Assembly: GCA_030605565.1 (NCBI GenBank)
Contig: JAUWIB010000119.1
Span: forward strand, 1 to 54,551
Direction of reading: 5' to 3'
DNA from: a bacterium
GTDB taxonomy: Bacteria > Zixibacteria > MSB-5A5 > GN15 > FEB-12
DNA: 54,551 nucleotides
Below the pieces are notes generated by a model, which did not search any database, was not told the DNA's origin, and saw only the letters and a list, made by a program, of their open reading frames with translations. Below are positions 44,101-52,728 of this stretch, one piece after another. Each line of letters begins with the position of its first letter. Position 1 is the first letter of the stretch. The position numbers were made by a program, and so were the translations under genes.

Positions 44101-45741
44101 GACCTGGTCTATGTGAACGTGACGGTCAACGGCAGTTGGCAGGTTGAGAACATACCCATTTGGCCCCCCACTGCCGACGAGGGGTCGAAGACGTTCAGTA
44201 TCGACTTCGATCTCGGTGTGCCCGCAGGAAGCACCATCACGTATGTGAACTACGGCTACTCACTAACCAGTACTACAGTAAGTGGCCCGCCGGCCGAGAC
44301 CGGCATAACGGTGGTAGCAAACCGCGAGGGTGTCATTAACAGCGGTATTCGTGACAAAACGGTACCGCCGCCGAAACCGGCTAAGGGGGCAAAGGGCGGC
44401 GAGGTAGCTGATCCCATCAAACATGCCCACAAGAACTTCCCCAATCAGGAATGTGACTCGTGTGAGTGTAACCCTGCGGCTGTGTCGAACAGTCTGAAGT
44501 TCCTGAACAAGAAACACAACATGGGTCTGAACGATGCTGATCTTTCAATCGCCAAGATGAAAACAGCGTGCAATACTGATAATGACGGTAGCTGGATAGA
44601 CCATGACGACAACCGACCTGTCGGTCAGCGTAATGCCTGGTGGGAGGACAAGAAGAAATACATGGAGAAGAACAAGATTCCTGTCACTACGCGGAAGATC
44701 ACTGATATGTCCAAACTGGCTGCCGAGATCGATGCCGGACAGGATGTCGAGATACAGGGTGATTGGCACTGCGCAGCCTTGGTCTGTATCATCCCCTTGG
44801 CTGATGGCAAGTACCAACTCGAAGTGAGCCACGACACCGAACAGCATCCCACTGCGAATGGTGGTCTAGTGAACAATGATCCGATTACGTACGATCCGGT
44901 GACGGATGAATTCGAGGGTAGCTCCGGCCACTTCGATGGTTCGTCATTCCGCTATGCCGTTGTCGAATGCCCCAAGGTGGATCCGACCCCGGGCATTCAT
45001 CGTAACCCTGAGGACGGCTACACGCCGCAGGACGGAAGTCCCGTCGGTCGCGTTTGGCATGAAAAGCGTCCCAACTACTGTACTTGGTGGGCCGTTATCG
45101 ATTGGGAGGATAACGGCGACGACTGGTTCGGATATGGTGACTATGTAACGTTCCTCAACGAATCGACCGAGGAAACCTCCCGCGAGCACGTCGAGGAAGT
45201 GACGGCCATTATCACGCTTGTGCCGATGGCGGATCCGTCAGACACTACCTATCTCGACTTCTGGTACGGTCGTCCCGATATGGAGCCGATTGTCCCCGAA
45301 CAGGGCGACCTGTGGCACGAGATCTGGCCCGATTACTGCACTATGTACGAGTTCGAATACTGGGAAGACAACGGCAACGGCTACCTCGATTCCTGCGATT
45401 ACATAGGTCTGTATGTGCTAAGTGGACCGGATTCAGGTATGGTTCTGGATTACCATGTTGAGGCCATCGAGACCGATGTCATCTCAATGCCGACGACTTG
45501 CTGTCTCGGTGAGTTACGTGGCAATATTGACTTTGATCCGGGCGACAACATCGACATAGCGGATCTGGTGTTCCTGGTTGACTACATGTTCAACCAGGGT
45601 CCGGCGCCGCCGTGCTTCGAGGAGGCGGATGTGAACTGTGACGGCTCCATCGACATAGCAGACTTGGTTCATCTGGTTGACTACATGTTCACTGGTGGCC
45701 CGCCACCCTGTCGCTGCGACTGTGCTGATTGTCCGCAATAA
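41101..45741 (+). CDS. Large secreted dockerin protein with duplicated C39-like peptidase modules
   Basis: 1546 residues. A signal peptide (SIVALVATAVALVVVLGTVPANAQ) precedes a lectin-like jelly-roll (~30-225, GWQYQVVTNSQW) and a cadherin/Ig-like segment (~395-575). Then a module of beta domain plus C39-like cysteine-peptidase fold occurs twice. Copy 1 has Cys742 in QCVPMSVANSLKW and His894 in GGHAVRVFG. Copy 2 has Cys1123 in ECNPAAVSNSLKF and His1223 in GDWHCAAL. Both copies keep the paired preceding motif (LYQIDFVFDSVQQYDSDWG; FYQLDLILDDIPYTDLDWG). Two further related repeats follow (WHEKRPNYCTWWAV; WHEIWPDYCTMYEF). The end is a two-unit dockerin (FDPGDNIDIADLVFLVDYMF; ADVNCDGSIDIADLVHLVDY). 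Activity is not proven. Confidence 0.8.
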   Translation: MKRHTTSIVALVATAVALVVVLGTVPANAQDVILDENFDSYSPGDFPIGWDSVYSGTGWQYQVVTNSQWVSSPNSFTMLGSGGWSAVIEYGFADPPEEITYSGRVRVADGAVTATLAGLFLSNKDEGSWGTYYCRLRFEDTAITLSASGMAATYLMNYNRNQWYHVKVEYDAVLRTASVWVDDAQVATDVQLLQGGLGYKALALVNEHGAKQCWFDDIYVTKPSSAPPNITLDHVDGLGSTEDQLKTDTDVRFHIRLTNDQDLAILAFQHGFQVYSPDGASWRPITLDTANLDWPGFFNLGIFLNSFSVTGSGADTVSLGAVGFTGGFPPGYDEVILYIETEVYPSDTGRHLCLDSAWFPPGGVWSWNMSGGGLVIPNWDGPHCWEIVEILNNPPVITNNPYSLVFDHCDMAIYDFDAFDQEGDPYWFEILAGPGAINTETGVWMYQPSLADVDYVHELVVRACDEFGCGPEEICYLTFTNMAPVFVSPCPDTVSVTAGDDLIYQFQVDDVDCDPSTFAIIDVVPTPVGPYYIIGNGEFTFETDALDEGIDYTFTVEVTDGFLSSDCILVVRVTRTYETLPGVSLYQIDFVFDSVQQYDSDWGSIEVDAGVLLAYEDADRLWINGVVDGEWVIQNLIVDSALAKVLKTYFGLRIPPGTDTHELPIDIQITLEPLIEILAGMPIFYPVGARGFNAEGASIDGESNTIIPTIMPPGGFGPYIENYEWVWPNIPGENIQAACNQCVPMSVANSLKWLANTYPTDITINDPHVPGLRGDTTLVGQLGECMERAVVDRAHGEGVGFRKMLEGKLLYLKDKGLKDKIVNKHQADISIVSNGWLDPGTVHYTEDSSVSSANETAPNGRVSWDWIYQQIHDGEDVELIYGYYDSAGVRRGGHAVRVFGAGKTNGRPWLMVKHDALQTNHDHGDTLGLQEWFQWVDTLDDGTMTFGSENIKVDFALSESPADHDPTLHFYQLDLILDDIPYTDLDWGELDLTLTPQDDTDLVYVNVTVNGSWQVENIPIWPPTADEGSKTFSIDFDLGVPAGSTITYVNYGYSLTSTTVSGPPAETGITVVANREGVINSGIRDKTVPPPKPAKGAKGGEVADPIKHAHKNFPNQECDSCECNPAAVSNSLKFLNKKHNMGLNDADLSIAKMKTACNTDNDGSWIDHDDNRPVGQRNAWWEDKKKYMEKNKIPVTTRKITDMSKLAAEIDAGQDVEIQGDWHCAALVCIIPLADGKYQLEVSHDTEQHPTANGGLVNNDPITYDPVTDEFEGSSGHFDGSSFRYAVVECPKVDPTPGIHRNPEDGYTPQDGSPVGRVWHEKRPNYCTWWAVIDWEDNGDDWFGYGDYVTFLNESTEETSREHVEEVTAIITLVPMADPSDTTYLDFWYGRPDMEPIVPEQGDLWHEIWPDYCTMYEFEYWEDNGNGYLDSCDYIGLYVLSGPDSGMVLDYHVEAIETDVISMPTTCCLGELRGNIDFDPGDNIDIADLVFLVDYMFNQGPAPPCFEEADVNCDGSIDIADLVHLVDYMFTGGPPPCRCDCADCPQ

Positions 45742-45790
45742 GCATTGCCTCTCTTATCGGCGACTGCGTTGATACTGTGCTAACAAAATG

Positions 45791-45816
45791 GCCGCCTCTG
45801 CTGATGCAGGGGCGGC
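45791..45816. terminator. Bidirectional terminator-like hairpin
   Basis: An 11-base stem GCCGCCTCTGC / GCAGGGGCGGC (one G-T pair) with loop TGAT sits between the convergent 41101 and 45859 genes. The minus-strand side is followed by CATTTTGTT, so it may serve the DinB gene best. Confidence 0.6.
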
Positions 45817-45858
45817 TGTATTGTTGGTCGTCTATTAGTTGTACTTCAGAACCGCGCT

Positions 45859-46362
45859 CTATACCGGCGGTTCCTCCTGGCCGAAAGCCGCCCAGTCCTC
45901 CTTGGCCGGACCGTACAGTCCCGGCACTCTGATGCCCGCCTGGCGCATCAGCACCGTCATCTGACCACGGTGATGGATCTCGTGCTCGACCAGCGCCCGC
46001 AGTCCGAACCCTCGCTGCCACTTCTCGCCGTACATATCGACCTCTGAGGTCAGGACATCATCGTCCCAATCCAGCTTGACGCGATCGATCAGTGTCTTGG
46101 CCAGTTTCAAATAAGTATCGACGATCTCCTGGGCAATCTTGGGTACAGGTTGTTCCCATTCGAAACCGCCGAAATCAAGACCCATCTGTTCGGCCATTTC
46201 CGGGATGGTCATGGTGATATGCCAGGCGATTCGCCCCAGGGTGCGATGGTCATCCGCGACCGCCTGGTTCAGCGACTCATCGGTCAGCGCGTGCAGCATC
46301 TTCAACGTGTTGGTGGAGGTTTTCCCCCAGACCTCAGTGAATTCATCAATCTTGTGAAACAT
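45859..46362 (-). CDS. DinB-family protein
   Basis: 167 residues, a four-helix bundle of the DinB/YfiT type. The conserved metal-binding histidines appear as RIAWHITMTIPEM (first) and VEHEIHHRGQMTVLMRQ (second and third), matching the family pattern of one His in helix two and an HxxxH/HxxH-like pair in the last helices. Members include thiol transferases and DNA-damage-induced proteins with nickel or zinc sites; which applies here is unknown. AGGAGA stands 5 bases before ATG 46362. Single gene, divergent from the menaquinone operon. Confidence 0.8.
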   Translation of the reverse strand: MFHKIDEFTEVWGKTSTNTLKMLHALTDESLNQAVADDHRTLGRIAWHITMTIPEMAEQMGLDFGGFEWEQPVPKIAQEIVDTYLKLAKTLIDRVKLDWDDDVLTSEVDMYGEKWQRGFGLRALVEHEIHHRGQMTVLMRQAGIRVPGLYGPAKEDWAAFGQEEPPV

Positions 46363-46488
46363 CTTTGTCTCCTATCCACGATTTCATCTAATGAATAGTA
46401 CAAAAACGAATCTGTACGGGCAAGGTGCATTTGGCCGAGCGGTGAGAGACCGACTGTCGCGCAGAATCCTGGCCGGACAAACGGGTAC

Positions 46489-46516
46489 TTGTATTCGATG
46501 CCGAAATCGGTATATT
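46489..46516 (+). promoter_or_regulatory. Possible promoter of the menaquinone operon
   Basis: TTGTAT (46489-46494), a 16-base spacer and TATATT (46511-46516), about 50 bases before the ubiE/menG ATG at 46565. Confidence 0.35.
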
Positions 46517-46564
46517 GACCCTGCTCTGTGGGATGGGCCGTTGTGTCCCCGGGTGAGTCGAAAT

Positions 46565-47389
46565 ATGGAAGCGAAATCTCATACTGTGCCCAAGAAGGAG
46601 CCGGCCAACATAAGCCAAATATCCGCGGACGAATCGACCGCTGCGCAACAGCGTGACAATGCGCGGATGTTCGACCGGATCGCTCACCGCTACGATTTTC
46701 TGAACAGGTTACTCTCGCTTCGGTGCGATGTGACTTGGCGGCGACGGATGGCCGAGTGCTTGCCGTCGACAAAGAATCTTCACATTCTGGACGTGGCCAC
46801 CGGTACAGCCGATTCGCTGTTGTCTCTGGTGCAGCATTGTGATCGTATCGAACTGGGGGTCGGACTGGATATGGCAGAGCGGATGCTCCGGATGGGTCAG
46901 GCAAAACTACAAGAAGGCGGACAGTGCAAAAAGCTGTCGCTGGTGCGCGCCGACGGTGTCACTATGCCCTTTGAAGGCGCTAGTTTCGATGCTGTTACGA
47001 TCGCTTTTGGTATACGCAATTTCGCTGACACCATCGGAGGGCTGCGCGAGTTCCACAGGGTCCTCAAGCCGGGTGGCCGTTTGCTGGTGCTTGAGTTTTC
47101 GCTGCCGACCAATTCGTTCTTGCGTCGCTGCTACCTGGCTTACTTTCGGTGTGTTATGCCGGTGATTGGGAGGCTTTTGTCTGGTGATGCCGCCGCTTAC
47201 CGCTATCTCAACCGCTCGGTGGAGAACTTCCCGTACGGATCGGAGTTCTGTGAGTTGATCGTGGCAGTCGGTTTTGCCGACGTGCATGCTCATCCACTCA
47301 CTCTTGGCGTCGCGACTATCTATCAGGGGCAGAAGGAACCTGCCTCTGACGTGTCACAACTCAACACCGAAGGTGACGGAACGGACTGA
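46565..47389 (+). CDS. ubiE: Demethylmenaquinone methyltransferase
   Basis: 274 residues from ATG 46565. The frame is open further up to 46391, but the protein family starts near here, and the stretch before it overlaps the promoter area. SAM-dependent C-methylation of demethylmenaquinone, the last step of the pathway (also called menG). Motifs: MFDRIAHRYDFLNRLLSL, HILDVATGTADSLLSL (SAM motif I), RADGVTMPFEGASFDAVTIA and FGIRNFADTIGGLREFHRVL, with VLKPGGRLLVLEFS typical of UbiE. It begins a tight plus-strand run; its stop and the start of menF share a base (TGATG). Confidence 0.92.
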   Translation: MEAKSHTVPKKEPANISQISADESTAAQQRDNARMFDRIAHRYDFLNRLLSLRCDVTWRRRMAECLPSTKNLHILDVATGTADSLLSLVQHCDRIELGVGLDMAERMLRMGQAKLQEGGQCKKLSLVRADGVTMPFEGASFDAVTIAFGIRNFADTIGGLREFHRVLKPGGRLLVLEFSLPTNSFLRRCYLAYFRCVMPVIGRLLSGDAAAYRYLNRSVENFPYGSEFCELIVAVGFADVHAHPLTLGVATIYQGQKEPASDVSQLNTEGDGTD

Positions 47390-48789
47390 TGGTTCTCACT
47401 GCTGAACAGATCAGGGTTAGCGAGTTTTCGCAGGCCTTGCCTGCTATGGCCGAACTGATTGAATCCACTCTTTGCTCTGCACCCTCCGTCGAGCAGTCTG
47501 AGTCTCGCCCGATTCGATTGTCGGTTGGACTCCCCGCGATCGATCCGCTTCATTGGTTGGAAGGGCAGGTTGCGACCGATCGTCTGTACTGGTCCGATCG
47601 TGCCGGTGCTTTTGAAACGGCTGGAATCGGCGTGGCCGATCAGATTAATGCCAACCCTGGGGACGTACTTGGTACGGAACTGTCGCGCCTCCGGAAGATG
47701 CTGACCCCGGAGTCTGAGCCACTGAGATACTATGGCGGCTACCGGTTCCACGATGGACAAGGCGACTCCGATAACGAATGGAACGGATTCGGTCCGGGTC
47801 GTTTCATGCTGCCGAGGTTTGAACTGTATCGTAAGGACGGGCAAAGCCAGTTCGTGTGCAATCTGGCGCCTTTCTCAGATCGTGGGCGACGAGCCGAACT
47901 AATCAAGGCGCTAAAGAATGTTACGTTCACAATCGACAATAGTTCACCAATCTCGCCTTCTCAAATTGGGCGAATCGATCTGCCGGACCGCGCGGCGTGG
48001 CAGGCGGGCGTGGAGGCAATCCTCAAGGCAGTGAACAACGACCAGTTGTCAAAGGTTGTGCTGGCTCGTCGCACGACGCTGGAGTTCGACGTTGCCCCGG
48101 ACCCCTTGCAGTTGTTGCGCCATCTGAAAGCGCATTCGACCGGTTGCTTTCATTTCTGTTTTCAGTTTTCAGGGTCGGCGACTTTTGTTGGCGCCTCGCC
48201 GGAACGGCTGTACCGGCGCGTCGGTCGTTATATCGAATCCGAGGCGGTCGCCGGCACCCGGCCGAGAGGGGCGACTTCAAATGAGGACACTCGCATTGGC
48301 CGAGAACTCCTGGCCAGCGAGAAGGATGTTTACGAGCATGCCTTTGTAGTAAATGATATTACGCGAGTGCTGAAACAAATCTGCCGACGCTGGAGAACGG
48401 TCGAGGGTGACGCCGCCGGTTCATTGATGAAACTGGCGCGTGTTCAGCACCTGGTCACCAGACTGGAAGGTGAACTGGCCGACGGCTACGACGACTCCGC
48501 GATACTCACGAGTCTGCATCCGACCTCCGCGGTAGGTGGCGTACCGACTTCGAGGGCGATACCGCTGATAGAGAAGCTGGAATCATTTGATCGCGGCTGG
48601 TACGCTGCTCCGGTGGGATGGGTGGGCAATGACGCTGCTGAATTTGCCGTCGGGATTCGTTCCGGGTTGGTCGATGGCCGCAAGTTGCATCTGTACTCCG
48701 GCGCTGGAATTGTACAAGGCTCTTCAGCCGAAGAGGAGTGGCGCGAGATCGACAGTAAGCTGTCCGGTTTTCTTGCTGCCCTGAACTGA
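47389..48789 (+). CDS. menF: Isochorismate synthase
   Basis: 466 residues. Converts chorismate to isochorismate with magnesium, the first committed step to menaquinone. The family core is in the C-terminal two thirds: NNDQLSKVVLARRTTLEFD, FVGASPERLYRRVGRYIESE, AVAGTRPRG, LASEKDVYEHAFVVNDI, TSLHPTSAVGGVPTSRA and FDRGWYAAPVGWVG, which contain the chorismate- and magnesium-binding residues. The N-terminal third is less conserved, as usual. One base separates it from menD (TGATATG). Confidence 0.93.
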   Translation: MVLTAEQIRVSEFSQALPAMAELIESTLCSAPSVEQSESRPIRLSVGLPAIDPLHWLEGQVATDRLYWSDRAGAFETAGIGVADQINANPGDVLGTELSRLRKMLTPESEPLRYYGGYRFHDGQGDSDNEWNGFGPGRFMLPRFELYRKDGQSQFVCNLAPFSDRGRRAELIKALKNVTFTIDNSSPISPSQIGRIDLPDRAAWQAGVEAILKAVNNDQLSKVVLARRTTLEFDVAPDPLQLLRHLKAHSTGCFHFCFQFSGSATFVGASPERLYRRVGRYIESEAVAGTRPRGATSNEDTRIGRELLASEKDVYEHAFVVNDITRVLKQICRRWRTVEGDAAGSLMKLARVQHLVTRLEGELADGYDDSAILTSLHPTSAVGGVPTSRAIPLIEKLESFDRGWYAAPVGWVGNDAAEFAVGIRSGLVDGRKLHLYSGAGIVQGSSAEEEWREIDSKLSGFLAALN

Positions 48790-48790
48790 T

Positions 48791-50566
48791 ATGTCCGATC
48801 AAACAGGTGCCTACAATCTCCATGCGGGCGAATTGATGATTGAGGAGTTGGTGCGCTGCGGAGTCGAACAGTTTTGCCTGTCGCCCGGTGCGCGATGCAC
48901 TCCGCTCACGATCGCGGTGGCCGATCACCCAACGGCCAAGCGACGTATCTTCCATGACGAACGCGCGGCGGCCTATCATGCTCTCGGTTATGCCCGCGCT
49001 ACCGGTCGTGCGGCGGTGCTGATTTGCACTTCGGGAACGGCCGCCGCCAACTATCTACCAGCCGTGGTGGAAGCCTCTATGGACATGGTTCCCATGATTC
49101 TCCTGACCGCCGATCGCCCGCCGGAACTTCGCGACTGTGGCGCCAACCAGGCCATTGACCAACTGAATCTGTACGGTCATTATACGCGATGGCATTTCGA
49201 CGTGCCGTGTCCTGACAAGAATGTCCTTCCGGAATCCATCCTGACCATGATTGACCAGGCAGTCCATCGCGCACACTCAAGTCCGGCCGGGCCGGTGCAT
49301 CTCAACTGCATGTTTCGCGAACCGCTTTTGCCGGGCCCTCATACCGATTCAGCTCTATCCGACAGTTCTGCTCTGGCGACCTGGCGTGGTCGGCAGCGGC
49401 CGTTCACGACCTACGAGCCGCGACAGACCGTACTCGGCGATGACCAACTCAAGCACGCGAGCGACATCATAAACTCGGCAGCGTCCGGGTTGCTCGTGGT
49501 AGGCCGACTTTCGAATGACACGGAGCGCACTGCGGTCGAACGGTTCGCTCGGCATCTCGGATGGCCGGTATTGCCCGATATTTCATCGGGGCTGAGACTC
49601 GGGGCCGATGTGGATAACATCATTCCGTACTATGACCTCCTGTTACAGTCGGTCGATGCCTGGAGAATCGCCCGTCCGGCTGTGGCGCTGCATCTCGGTG
49701 GTCGAGTAGTATCGAAACGGTTGATGACGTTTCTTAAGGTGGCGTCCTTCGATGAACTGCTGCACGTAGTCGATCATCCGTACCGCCACGACTGGCAGCA
49801 CATGGTGACGCACCGATTTGAATGTTCGCCGGTCGCATTCTGTGAAGCTGTAATCCCGTTGGTTACAACCGCCGGGGAGTTCGACCTCAAGAGGCAACTG
49901 CGGCAGGCCTCGGTGCGGGTCGCTTCGATTGTGCAGCGCACTACAGTGGGCGGTCGCGATCTTAGTGAACCCGGTATCGCGCGCCTGATCTCGCAGAACA
50001 TTCCCGATGATGTCGGTTTGTTCGTCGGCAACAGCCTGTCGATTCGCCTGATGGACAGCTTCGCTGATTTTACCAAAAAGTCGGTTACACAAACGCCACC
50101 GATGGCGTGCAATCGCGGCGCCAGCGGGATCGACGGCACTATCGCCACGGCGGCGGGGTACGCGGTCGGACTGGCACGTCCCGTGACGCTCCTGCTGGGT
50201 GATCTGACGCTGTTGCACGATCTCAACTCGCTGGCCATCGTTCGGTCGCTGGAGCATCCGATGACTATCGTGCTGATTAACAACGATGGCGGTGGCATCT
50301 TTTCGCTCCTGCCAGTGGCGGAGCGTGAAGATATTTTCGAGAAGTACTTCACAACACCGCACGGGTTGACCTTTGCGTCGAGCGCCAGGCAGTTCGGATT
50401 GGAGTATCATACGCCTACGACACCGGACGAGTTCGTGGAGTGCTATCGGAGAACTGTTGGGTCGGAACGTCCTTCGTTGATCGAAGTGAAAACCAACCGA
50501 GAGAGCACTCGTGACCTATATCGAAAGCTGCTCTCGGAGGCGGCTCAAACCACTCCAGAGTTCTGA
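48791..50566 (+). CDS. menD: SEPHCHC synthase
   Basis: 591 residues (family ~560-590). Thiamine-diphosphate enzyme that adds the 2-oxoglutarate-derived succinyl unit to isochorismate. Key parts: VEQFCLSPGARCTPLTIAVA, HDERAAAYHALGYARATGRA with the catalytic Glu, VLICTSGTAAANYLPAVVEA, ADRPPELRDCGANQAIDQL, and the ThDP/magnesium motif near the C-terminus (LLGDLTLLHDLNSL and INNDGGGIFSLLP). Directly adjoins menH (TGAATG). Confidence 0.95.
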   Translation: MSDQTGAYNLHAGELMIEELVRCGVEQFCLSPGARCTPLTIAVADHPTAKRRIFHDERAAAYHALGYARATGRAAVLICTSGTAAANYLPAVVEASMDMVPMILLTADRPPELRDCGANQAIDQLNLYGHYTRWHFDVPCPDKNVLPESILTMIDQAVHRAHSSPAGPVHLNCMFREPLLPGPHTDSALSDSSALATWRGRQRPFTTYEPRQTVLGDDQLKHASDIINSAASGLLVVGRLSNDTERTAVERFARHLGWPVLPDISSGLRLGADVDNIIPYYDLLLQSVDAWRIARPAVALHLGGRVVSKRLMTFLKVASFDELLHVVDHPYRHDWQHMVTHRFECSPVAFCEAVIPLVTTAGEFDLKRQLRQASVRVASIVQRTTVGGRDLSEPGIARLISQNIPDDVGLFVGNSLSIRLMDSFADFTKKSVTQTPPMACNRGASGIDGTIATAAGYAVGLARPVTLLLGDLTLLHDLNSLAIVRSLEHPMTIVLINNDGGGIFSLLPVAEREDIFEKYFTTPHGLTFASSARQFGLEYHTPTTPDEFVECYRRTVGSERPSLIEVKTNRESTRDLYRKLLSEAAQTTPEF

Positions 50567-51379
50567 ATGACAGGCCATAGATCCATACAGTTCCACTACC
50601 GTCAATACGGTGACCCGAAACAGACGACAGTGGTAATGCTGCACGGCTTCATGGGAGCGGCGGATGACTGGACGGGTGAGATAACCGAGCCACTGATAGA
50701 GTCAGGGTTTCAGGTGTTAGCTATCGATCTGCCCGGTCATGGCAAAACCATCGTTCAGGGTGACGTCGACAGCTACCGGATGGACAACTGTGCCGCCGAG
50801 ATTGTGCGGCTGTTCGACAAACTGAAACTCCCCTCGGTGCACCTGGTCGGCTACTCGATGGGGGGACGGTTGGCGTTGTATCTTGCCGTTCACTACCCGG
50901 ATCGCATCAACCGGATTGTGCTGGAATCGGCCTCGCCCGGTCTCAAGACAGTGGCGGAGCGAAAGGCTCGAATAGCTCAAGACGCCCTGTTAGCCGTGCG
51001 CATGATTTCGCAGCCTCTGAAGGAGTTCCTGCTCGAATGGTACGCGCAGCCGTTGTTCGCGTCGATGTCTTCGAGACCGGAGATGTTGGAGGCGCTCATC
51101 GCTCGACGCCTGAACAATGATCCTCGGAGTCTGGGTTTGTCGCTTCAGGGAATGGGCACGGGAGCGCAACCGTCGTTGTGGGAAAACCTCGATCAATTGA
51201 CGACGCCGCTGCTCTTGATCGTGGGCGAAAAAGATGCTAAGTTTAGTGCTATCGGTCGCGCAATGGCCGAACGATGTCCGGTCGCGCAGTTGCGAGTAGT
51301 GCCGGACGCCGGGCACAACGTACACTGGGAACAACCGCGCCTTTTCGGCAGTCTGGTGCGGGATTTTCTGATGTCTTGA
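50567..51379 (+). CDS. menH: SHCHC synthase (alpha/beta hydrolase)
   Basis: 270 residues. Removes pyruvate from SEPHCHC. Alpha/beta-hydrolase motifs: [12 protein letters not shown] (oxyanion region), nucleophile elbow [12 protein letters not shown], acidic residue in IVGEKDAKF, and His in [13 protein letters not shown]. The oxyanion and elbow patterns fit MenH, and the position between menD and menB confirms the role. ATG follows the menD stop without a gap. Confidence 0.9.
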   Translation: MTGHRSIQFHYRQYGDPKQTTVVMLHGFMGAADDWTGEITEPLIESGFQVLAIDLPGHGKTIVQGDVDSYRMDNCAAEIVRLFDKLKLPSVHLVGYSMGGRLALYLAVHYPDRINRIVLESASPGLKTVAERKARIAQDALLAVRMISQPLKEFLLEWYAQPLFASMSSRPEMLEALIARRLNNDPRSLGLSLQGMGTGAQPSLWENLDQLTTPLLLIVGEKDAKFSAIGRAMAERCPVAQLRVVPDAGHNVHWEQPRLFGSLVRDFLMS

Positions 51380-51393
51380 ACATGGAGTTATCT

Positions 51394-52215
51394 ATGGCCG
51401 CGATAAAATGGAAAGACGCCGGAACTTACGATGATATCAGGTACCACAAGGCTGAAGGTATCGCCAGGATCACTATCAATCGTCCGGAGAAGCGCAACGC
51501 CTTTCGACCCAGGACGGTCTTCGAGATGGCTCGGGTTTTTGAGGATGCTCGTCAGGATGCGCAGATAGGCGTGATCATTATTACCGGCGAGGGAGACAAG
51601 GCGTTCTGTTCCGGGGGCGACCAGACTGTCAGAGGTGATGCCGGCTATGTCGACGACGATGGTGTCGCCCACCTGAATGTGCTTGACTTTCAGCGCCAGA
51701 TACGAACCTGTCCCAAACCGGTGATCGCCATGGTGGCGGGGTACGCTATTGGCGGCGGACAGATTTTGCACATGATGTGCGATCTGACCATTGCCGCCGA
51801 CAACGCCGTGTTCGGGCAGACCGGTCCCAGGGTCGGCTCTTTCGATGGTGGCTACGGCGCCAGCTACATGGCGCGGATTGTCGGACAGAAAAAGGCGCGG
51901 GAGATATGGTTCCTCTGTCGTCAGTACGATGCTCAGCAGGCGCTTGAGATGGGGTTGGTCAATTGCGTGGTGCCGCTGGACCGTCTGGAGGAGGAGACTG
52001 TCAAATGGTGTCGCGAGATACTGGAGAACTCCCCCATGGCGATTCGGTGTCTCAAGGCGGCCTTGAACGCCGACTGCGACGGTCAGGCCGGACTGCAGGA
52101 GTTGGCCGGTAATGCGACCATGCTGTTCTACATGACAGCAGAAGGTCAGGAGGGTCGTGACGCCTATGTGCAAAAGCGTAAGCCGGATTTCTCCAAGTTC
52201 CCGCGTCAGCCGTGA
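51394..52215 (+). CDS. menB: 1,4-dihydroxy-2-naphthoyl-CoA synthase
   Basis: 273 residues from ATG 51394, chosen for the GGAG six bases upstream and the usual family length; an ATG at 51382 and a longer frame exist. A crotonase-fold ring-closing enzyme acting on o-succinylbenzoyl-CoA. Highly conserved: [93 protein letters not shown] and the C-terminal KRKPDFSKF. The QTGP Gly marks the bicarbonate-dependent type. Confidence 0.97.
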   Translation: MAAIKWKDAGTYDDIRYHKAEGIARITINRPEKRNAFRPRTVFEMARVFEDARQDAQIGVIIITGEGDKAFCSGGDQTVRGDAGYVDDDGVAHLNVLDFQRQIRTCPKPVIAMVAGYAIGGGQILHMMCDLTIAADNAVFGQTGPRVGSFDGGYGASYMARIVGQKKAREIWFLCRQYDAQQALEMGLVNCVVPLDRLEEETVKWCREILENSPMAIRCLKAALNADCDGQAGLQELAGNATMLFYMTAEGQEGRDAYVQKRKPDFSKFPRQP

Positions 52216-52385
52216 TGCGTCAGATCACTTGGAACAAAGTTGGACATAGGTTGATTCGCGATGTACTCCAGTGAGCATTTGAGTTCGACCCAACGGAGTG
52301 ATCCACTCGTCGTACATTTGGCGGGCTATACCCGCATGGAAAGATGTTGTTCGATACTATGTTTAGGAATATGAGGAAGTAGAGT

Positions 52386-52682
52386 ATGGTGACCGTAGAC
52401 GAATTCGTTAGAAATAACTTCGGTGAGGAGAGCGAAGATAAGTACATCAAGTTGCTCGAGCGATCGGGATTTTTGTCGTCCGCGTCTGTAGGCCCCTTTG
52501 ACTACGAAGTCAGAGTATTCATAATACAGCGCTTGGCGAGAATAGGTGGGGAAAAGTCAATCCCGATTCTTGAAGAACATGAGAAACTATATTCCTCTAG
52601 TGAGTTCGGTGGTGCTGAGATCATGGCTGCCTGTAAACACTCTATTTCCGAGATTAGGTATGTTATTGAAAACAAGAAGTAA
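52386..52682 (+). CDS. Small orphan protein inside the menaquinone operon
   Basis: 98 residues, acidic and helical (EESEDKYIKLLERSGF, EVRVFIIQRLARIGGEKSIP, SEIRYVIENKK), resembling one HEAT-like helical repeat pair. ATG 52386 has a weak GAGGAAG upstream. The gene and its ~170-base upstream spacer are visibly richer in A+T than the flanking men genes and break the otherwise gapless operon, suggesting later insertion. I do not recognise a family; small orphan proteins of this sort are sometimes immunity or contact-system remnants, but nothing here shows that. Confidence 0.55.
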   Translation: MVTVDEFVRNNFGEESEDKYIKLLERSGFLSSASVGPFDYEVRVFIIQRLARIGGEKSIPILEEHEKLYSSSEFGGAEIMAACKHSISEIRYVIENKK

Positions 52683-52728
52683 CTGGGTCTTCTGACAAGC
52701 ACATGAGATCAAGGGCGCAATTCTTGAC

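Noticed and set aside
46302-46904. 200-codon minus-strand frame
   Set aside because: Overlaps the DinB start and the UbiE coding region in antisense; no domain and no ribosome site.
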